A stretch of DNA of 64,000 bases from Bradyrhizobium diazoefficiens USDA 110 (GTDB taxonomy: Bacteria; Pseudomonadota; Alphaproteobacteria; Rhizobiales; Xanthobacteraceae), in NCBI RefSeq assembly GCF_000011365.1, contig NC_004463.1, positions 1,598,001 through 1,662,000 on the forward strand, written 5' to 3'. Shown piece by piece: positions 63,709 through 64,000 of the stretch. A program made the position numbers and the translations under genes. Numbering within the stretch: position 1 is the stretch's first letter; each line of letters opens with the position of its first letter. The notes below the pieces were generated by a model. It did not search any database. It was not told the DNA's origin and saw nothing but the letters and a program-made list of their open reading frames with translations.

Positions 63709-64000
63709 TCAGGAAACGCGTTTCAGCACGGCGTTAACCGCAGCCTCGGCGGTAATGCCGAAATGCTTGTACAGGTCCTTCGCCGGCGCGCTCGCGCCGA
63801 AGGAATGCATGCCGACAAATTCGCCATCCTGGCCGATCACAGCATCCCAGCCCCAGCGCACCGCGGCCTCGATCGCGACCTTCACCGGCGCGTTGCCGAT
63901 GATCTCGGCGCGCTTGGCTTCTGGTTGCGCTAACAAAAGCTCGAGCGAGGGCACCGACACCACCCGTGACGGGATGCCGCGCTCGGCGAGCTGCTTCTGG
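63709..64000 (-). CDS. tkt: Transketolase, C-terminal fragment (runs off the right edge)
   Basis: The frame enters from the right edge and ends at 63709. The visible roughly 96 residues read [22 protein letters not shown]..., then [48 protein letters not shown], the typical C-terminal domain of transketolase. It is the first visible gene of the tkt-gap-pgk-fba cluster. A GCCCGG/CCGGGC hairpin lies in the gap before gap. Confidence 0.93.
   Translation of the reverse strand, partial: QKQLAERGIPSRVVSVPSLELLLAQPEAKRAEIIGNAPVKVAIEAAVRWGWDAVIGQDGEFVGMHSFGASAPAKDLYKHFGITAEAAVNAVLKRVS

Overview
The window is one continuous stretch of high-GC alphaproteobacterial chromosome. Gene families and gene order point to Bradyrhizobium or a close relative in the Nitrobacteraceae: a siroheme-synthase/DUF2849/sulfite-reductase/DUF934/APS-reductase operon, a TfdA-type dioxygenase, DUF1192 and DUF1465 near each other, a DUF3734 patatin next to bdhA, a tkt-gap-pgk-fba cluster, and many short palindromic repeats of the 'GTCGTCCTGGCGAAAGCCAGG' and 'GTCATTCCGGGG' types. 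This assignment is inferred from families and style; no 16S gene is present. No tRNA, rRNA, CRISPR array, insertion sequence or prophage was found.

Layout. 1-2.3 kb: the start of an AI-2E-type permease, an L,D-transpeptidase and a DUF2865 protein. 2.3-6.7 kb: two tandem chemoreceptors of identical length. 7-9.7 kb: a 51-residue membrane protein, a CsbD stress protein and malate synthase G. 10.1-21.7 kb: assimilatory sulfur metabolism. cysD and the fused cysNC run leftwards; cysG-DUF2849-cysI-DUF934-cysH and then the sulfate ABC transporter (binding protein, cysT, cysW, cysA) run rightwards from a shared AT-rich divergent region. 21.9-28.8 kb: a CAP lipoprotein, patatin plus 3-hydroxybutyrate dehydrogenase, a TSUP permease, a polysaccharide flippase, a stand-alone DsbD alpha domain and YqgE. 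29-32 kb: a TfdA-like dioxygenase, two divergent SDR enzymes and a CsbD/DUF883-like protein. 32.1-36.5 kb: a degenerate SGNH protein, a lytic transglycosylase and galU. 36.6-41.4 kb: a diguanylate cyclase and an EAL protein around a small DUF7662 gene. 41.6-46.5 kb: a quinone oxidoreductase, DUF1192, a candidate small RNA, DUF1465, rpmE and an ABC exporter. 46.7-50.5 kb: an operon of MotA-like, MotB-like and GNAT proteins and a CFA-synthase-like methyltransferase. 50.9-56 kb: a Tat-type cupin protein and an RND efflux pump. 56.2-64 kb: an inositol monophosphatase, then central carbon genes running leftwards (tkt, gap, pgk, class II aldolase, class I aldolase) with a ThiE-like and a Sel1-repeat protein packed behind the class I aldolase.

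Most genes look like chromosomal core. The most interesting points are: (i) palindromic elements sit at eight of the ten convergent gene junctions and at none of the ten divergent ones; (ii) an SGNH-fold protein beside a lytic transglycosylase lacks both its Ser nucleophile and its His; (iii) four GANTC methylation sites are packed into 50 bp upstream of that gene; (iv) a candidate structured small RNA ends in a strong terminator between DUF1192 and DUF1465; (v) two uncharacterised proteins lie inside a sulfite-reduction operon that has no flavoprotein reductase; (vi) a ThiE-like protein with altered active-site motifs is packed into a class I aldolase operon. No complete defence system or large new system was identified.
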